Below, one piece after another: positions 7,176 to 7,684 of a stretch of 7,684 bases of DNA (position 1 is its first letter; the number at the start of each line of letters is the position of its first letter). The notes under the pieces were generated by a model. It worked only from the letters and a program-made list of their open reading frames with translations. It ran no database searches and had not been told where the DNA came from. The DNA is from CAZDDI01 sp964504195 (GTDB taxonomy: Bacteria > Chloroflexota > Anaerolineae > B4-G1 > SLSP01). The stretch lies in NCBI GenBank assembly GCA_964504195.1, contig CAZDDI010000107.1:1-7684 (forward strand), in the 5' to 3' direction. The translations under genes and the position numbers were made by a program.

Positions 7176-7318
7176 GGGGATTCCAAGAAAATAATCCTTC
7201 CACTTGCTCCCGCTGGATTGCCAAATCCAGCGGTTTACCAGACACTTGGTAGGCCAAAGGCGTGGATTTGGCAATCCACGCCGAGCGGGGGTGGAAGGTT
7301 TTAATTCTTGGAAAGCCC
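7176..7318. repeat. 143-bp imperfect inverted repeat with nested hairpins (copies B and C)
   Basis: The left arm (7176-7233) and right arm (7259-7318) are imperfect reverse complements. Shared blocks are TTCCAAGAA (7181-7189) with TTCTTGGAA (7305-7313), CCTTCCAC (7196-7203) with GTGGAAGG (7291-7298), and the core. Each core is itself a 10-bp hairpin with a 4-base loop: CCGCTGGATT (7210-7219), loop GCCA, AATCCAGCGG (7224-7233); and GGCGTGGATT (7259-7268), loop TGGC, AATCCACGCC (7273-7282). The 25-base centre holds a small TACCA/TGGTA stem. There is no open frame for a transposase. The layout resembles a paired REP/BIME-like element or a small MITE lying between the peptidase gene and the gene further right. 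No clear target-site duplication was seen at the ends. Confidence 0.7.
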
Positions 7319-7398
7319 TTATCCACGGTTGACCCTATCTTACTCCCAAATACGCGAAAAGAGAAATAAACCCCACAAGCCTGCGCTATCCAGGAACG

Positions 7399-7434
7399 CA
7401 CACAGGACGCAGATGTTTTTCTGCGTCCTGTGTG
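7399..7434. repeat. Perfect 15-bp stem-loop downstream of the right-edge gene
   Basis: CACACAGGACGCAGA (7399-7413) pairs exactly with TCTGCGTCCTGTGTG (7420-7434) around a TGTTTT loop. It begins 20 bases past the stop codon of the minus-strand gene that enters from the right, a good position for a terminator or 3'-end hairpin. No T-run follows the stem on the minus strand, so an intrinsic terminator is only one reading; a dispersed repeat is the other. Confidence 0.55.
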
Positions 7435-7454
7435 GATATACAACAACGTCTGGG

Positions 7455-7684
7455 CTATTCTTCTTCCCCCACCATCGCGAACTGGCGCGGTTGGCGCACA
7501 GCCCACGGCGCGCTCTCCGGCCCCCATCCCGCGCTCCGCTCCGCGCCATAGCCTGGCGGCAAGGCCGGCTGCGTCACCACAATCACCGGCGGCTGTCCCG
7601 CATGGCTCTGCGCCCGCCGCTCCCACTGCCGCTCCTGCCGTTGCAGCAGGGTCCAGCCCAACGCCAGCGTCGGCAGTAGCGCTC
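7455..7684 (-). CDS. C-terminal end of a hypothetical, probably membrane-anchored protein (partial)
   Basis: This minus-strand frame is open from the right edge of the window to a TAG at 7455-7457 and shows 75 complete codons; the start lies outside the window. The visible part begins with a hydrophobic stretch (ALLPTLALGWTLL), then a charged block (RQERQWERR), then a Pro/Gly/Ala-rich stretch (PPVIVVTQPALPPGYG) and a tail ending RQFAMVGEEE. This looks like the end of a transmembrane helix, a cytosolic-side positive patch and a flexible tail. No family was recognised. Support comes from the open frame to the edge, plausible composition and a stable hairpin just after the stop. The opposite strand is also open here, so a noncoding reading cannot be excluded. 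Confidence 0.5.
   Translation of the reverse strand, partial: ALLPTLALGWTLLQRQERQWERRAQSHAGQPPVIVVTQPALPPGYGAERSAGWGPESAPWAVRQPRQFAMVGEEE

Noticed and set aside
5036..7454. Possible CRISPR array or insertion sequence among the repeats
   Set aside because: Repeats are inverted hairpins or very short tandems, not regularly spaced direct repeats with unique spacers, and no transposase, integrase or cas gene is present.
7072..7626. 184-residue minus-strand frame across the peptidase upstream region
   Set aside because: It runs through the tandem repeat and all the hairpins, and overlaps the more plausible frame ending at 7455. Its translation looks like noncoding repeat sequence.
7308..7679. 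123-residue plus-strand frame at the right end
   Set aside because: It crosses the 15-bp stem-loop and its second half is a low-complexity Arg/Pro/Leu-rich shadow of the minus-strand gene.

Overview
The window looks like part of a bacterial chromosome of moderate to high GC content. It carries two complete transcription units that converge, plus the tail of a third gene on the right. No RNA gene, CRISPR array, insertion sequence or phage gene was recognised. The organism is probably a member of the Chloroflexota (Anaerolineae-like). This is an inference from the zinc-ribbon/cyclase/ATPase/TPR architecture, the oligoendopeptidase F, and the many GC-rich hairpin repeats between genes. No marker gene in the window proves it.

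Left part (1-640): about 550 bases without a convincing gene, AT-rich compared with the rest and broken by a very GC-rich imperfect hairpin at 450-494. A good promoter candidate (perfect TATAAT, 17-bp spacer) lies at 548-576, followed by a strong ribosome binding site and a plus-strand gene pair. The first gene (641-1075) encodes a 144-residue stand-alone cyclic-nucleotide-binding domain with an intact phosphate-binding cassette and no DNA-binding domain. The second (1196-5035) encodes a 1279-residue cytosolic signalling protein: two zinc ribbons, a class III nucleotidyl cyclase domain, a P-loop NTPase of the AAA/STAND kind and a long TPR-like helical tail. With 120 bases and no visible terminator between them, they look like one operon. 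One gene could make a cyclic nucleotide and the other could sense it. The cyclase domain keeps both metal-binding aspartates and the catalytic arginine, but lacks the usual substrate-specifying Lys/Asp pair and the transition-state asparagine. Its product, or whether it has one, is therefore open.

Middle (5036-5263): a convergent intergenic region with a perfect 38-bp palindrome just after the cyclase-gene stop, followed by a composite repeat of GGTGG/CCACC arms and a 15-bp tandem unit.

Right part (5264-7684): a minus-strand gene for a zinc metallopeptidase of the M3 family (oligoendopeptidase F, 602 residues, HELGH motif, strong ribosome binding site). Its roughly 380-base upstream region is packed with structure: a 7-bp tandem repeat, three hairpins built on one plan (GGAT-Y-TGGC-R-ATCC), two of which are the cores of a 143-bp imperfect inverted repeat, and a perfect 15-bp stem. 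At the right edge is the C-terminal end of another minus-strand gene, probably a membrane-anchored protein of unknown function.
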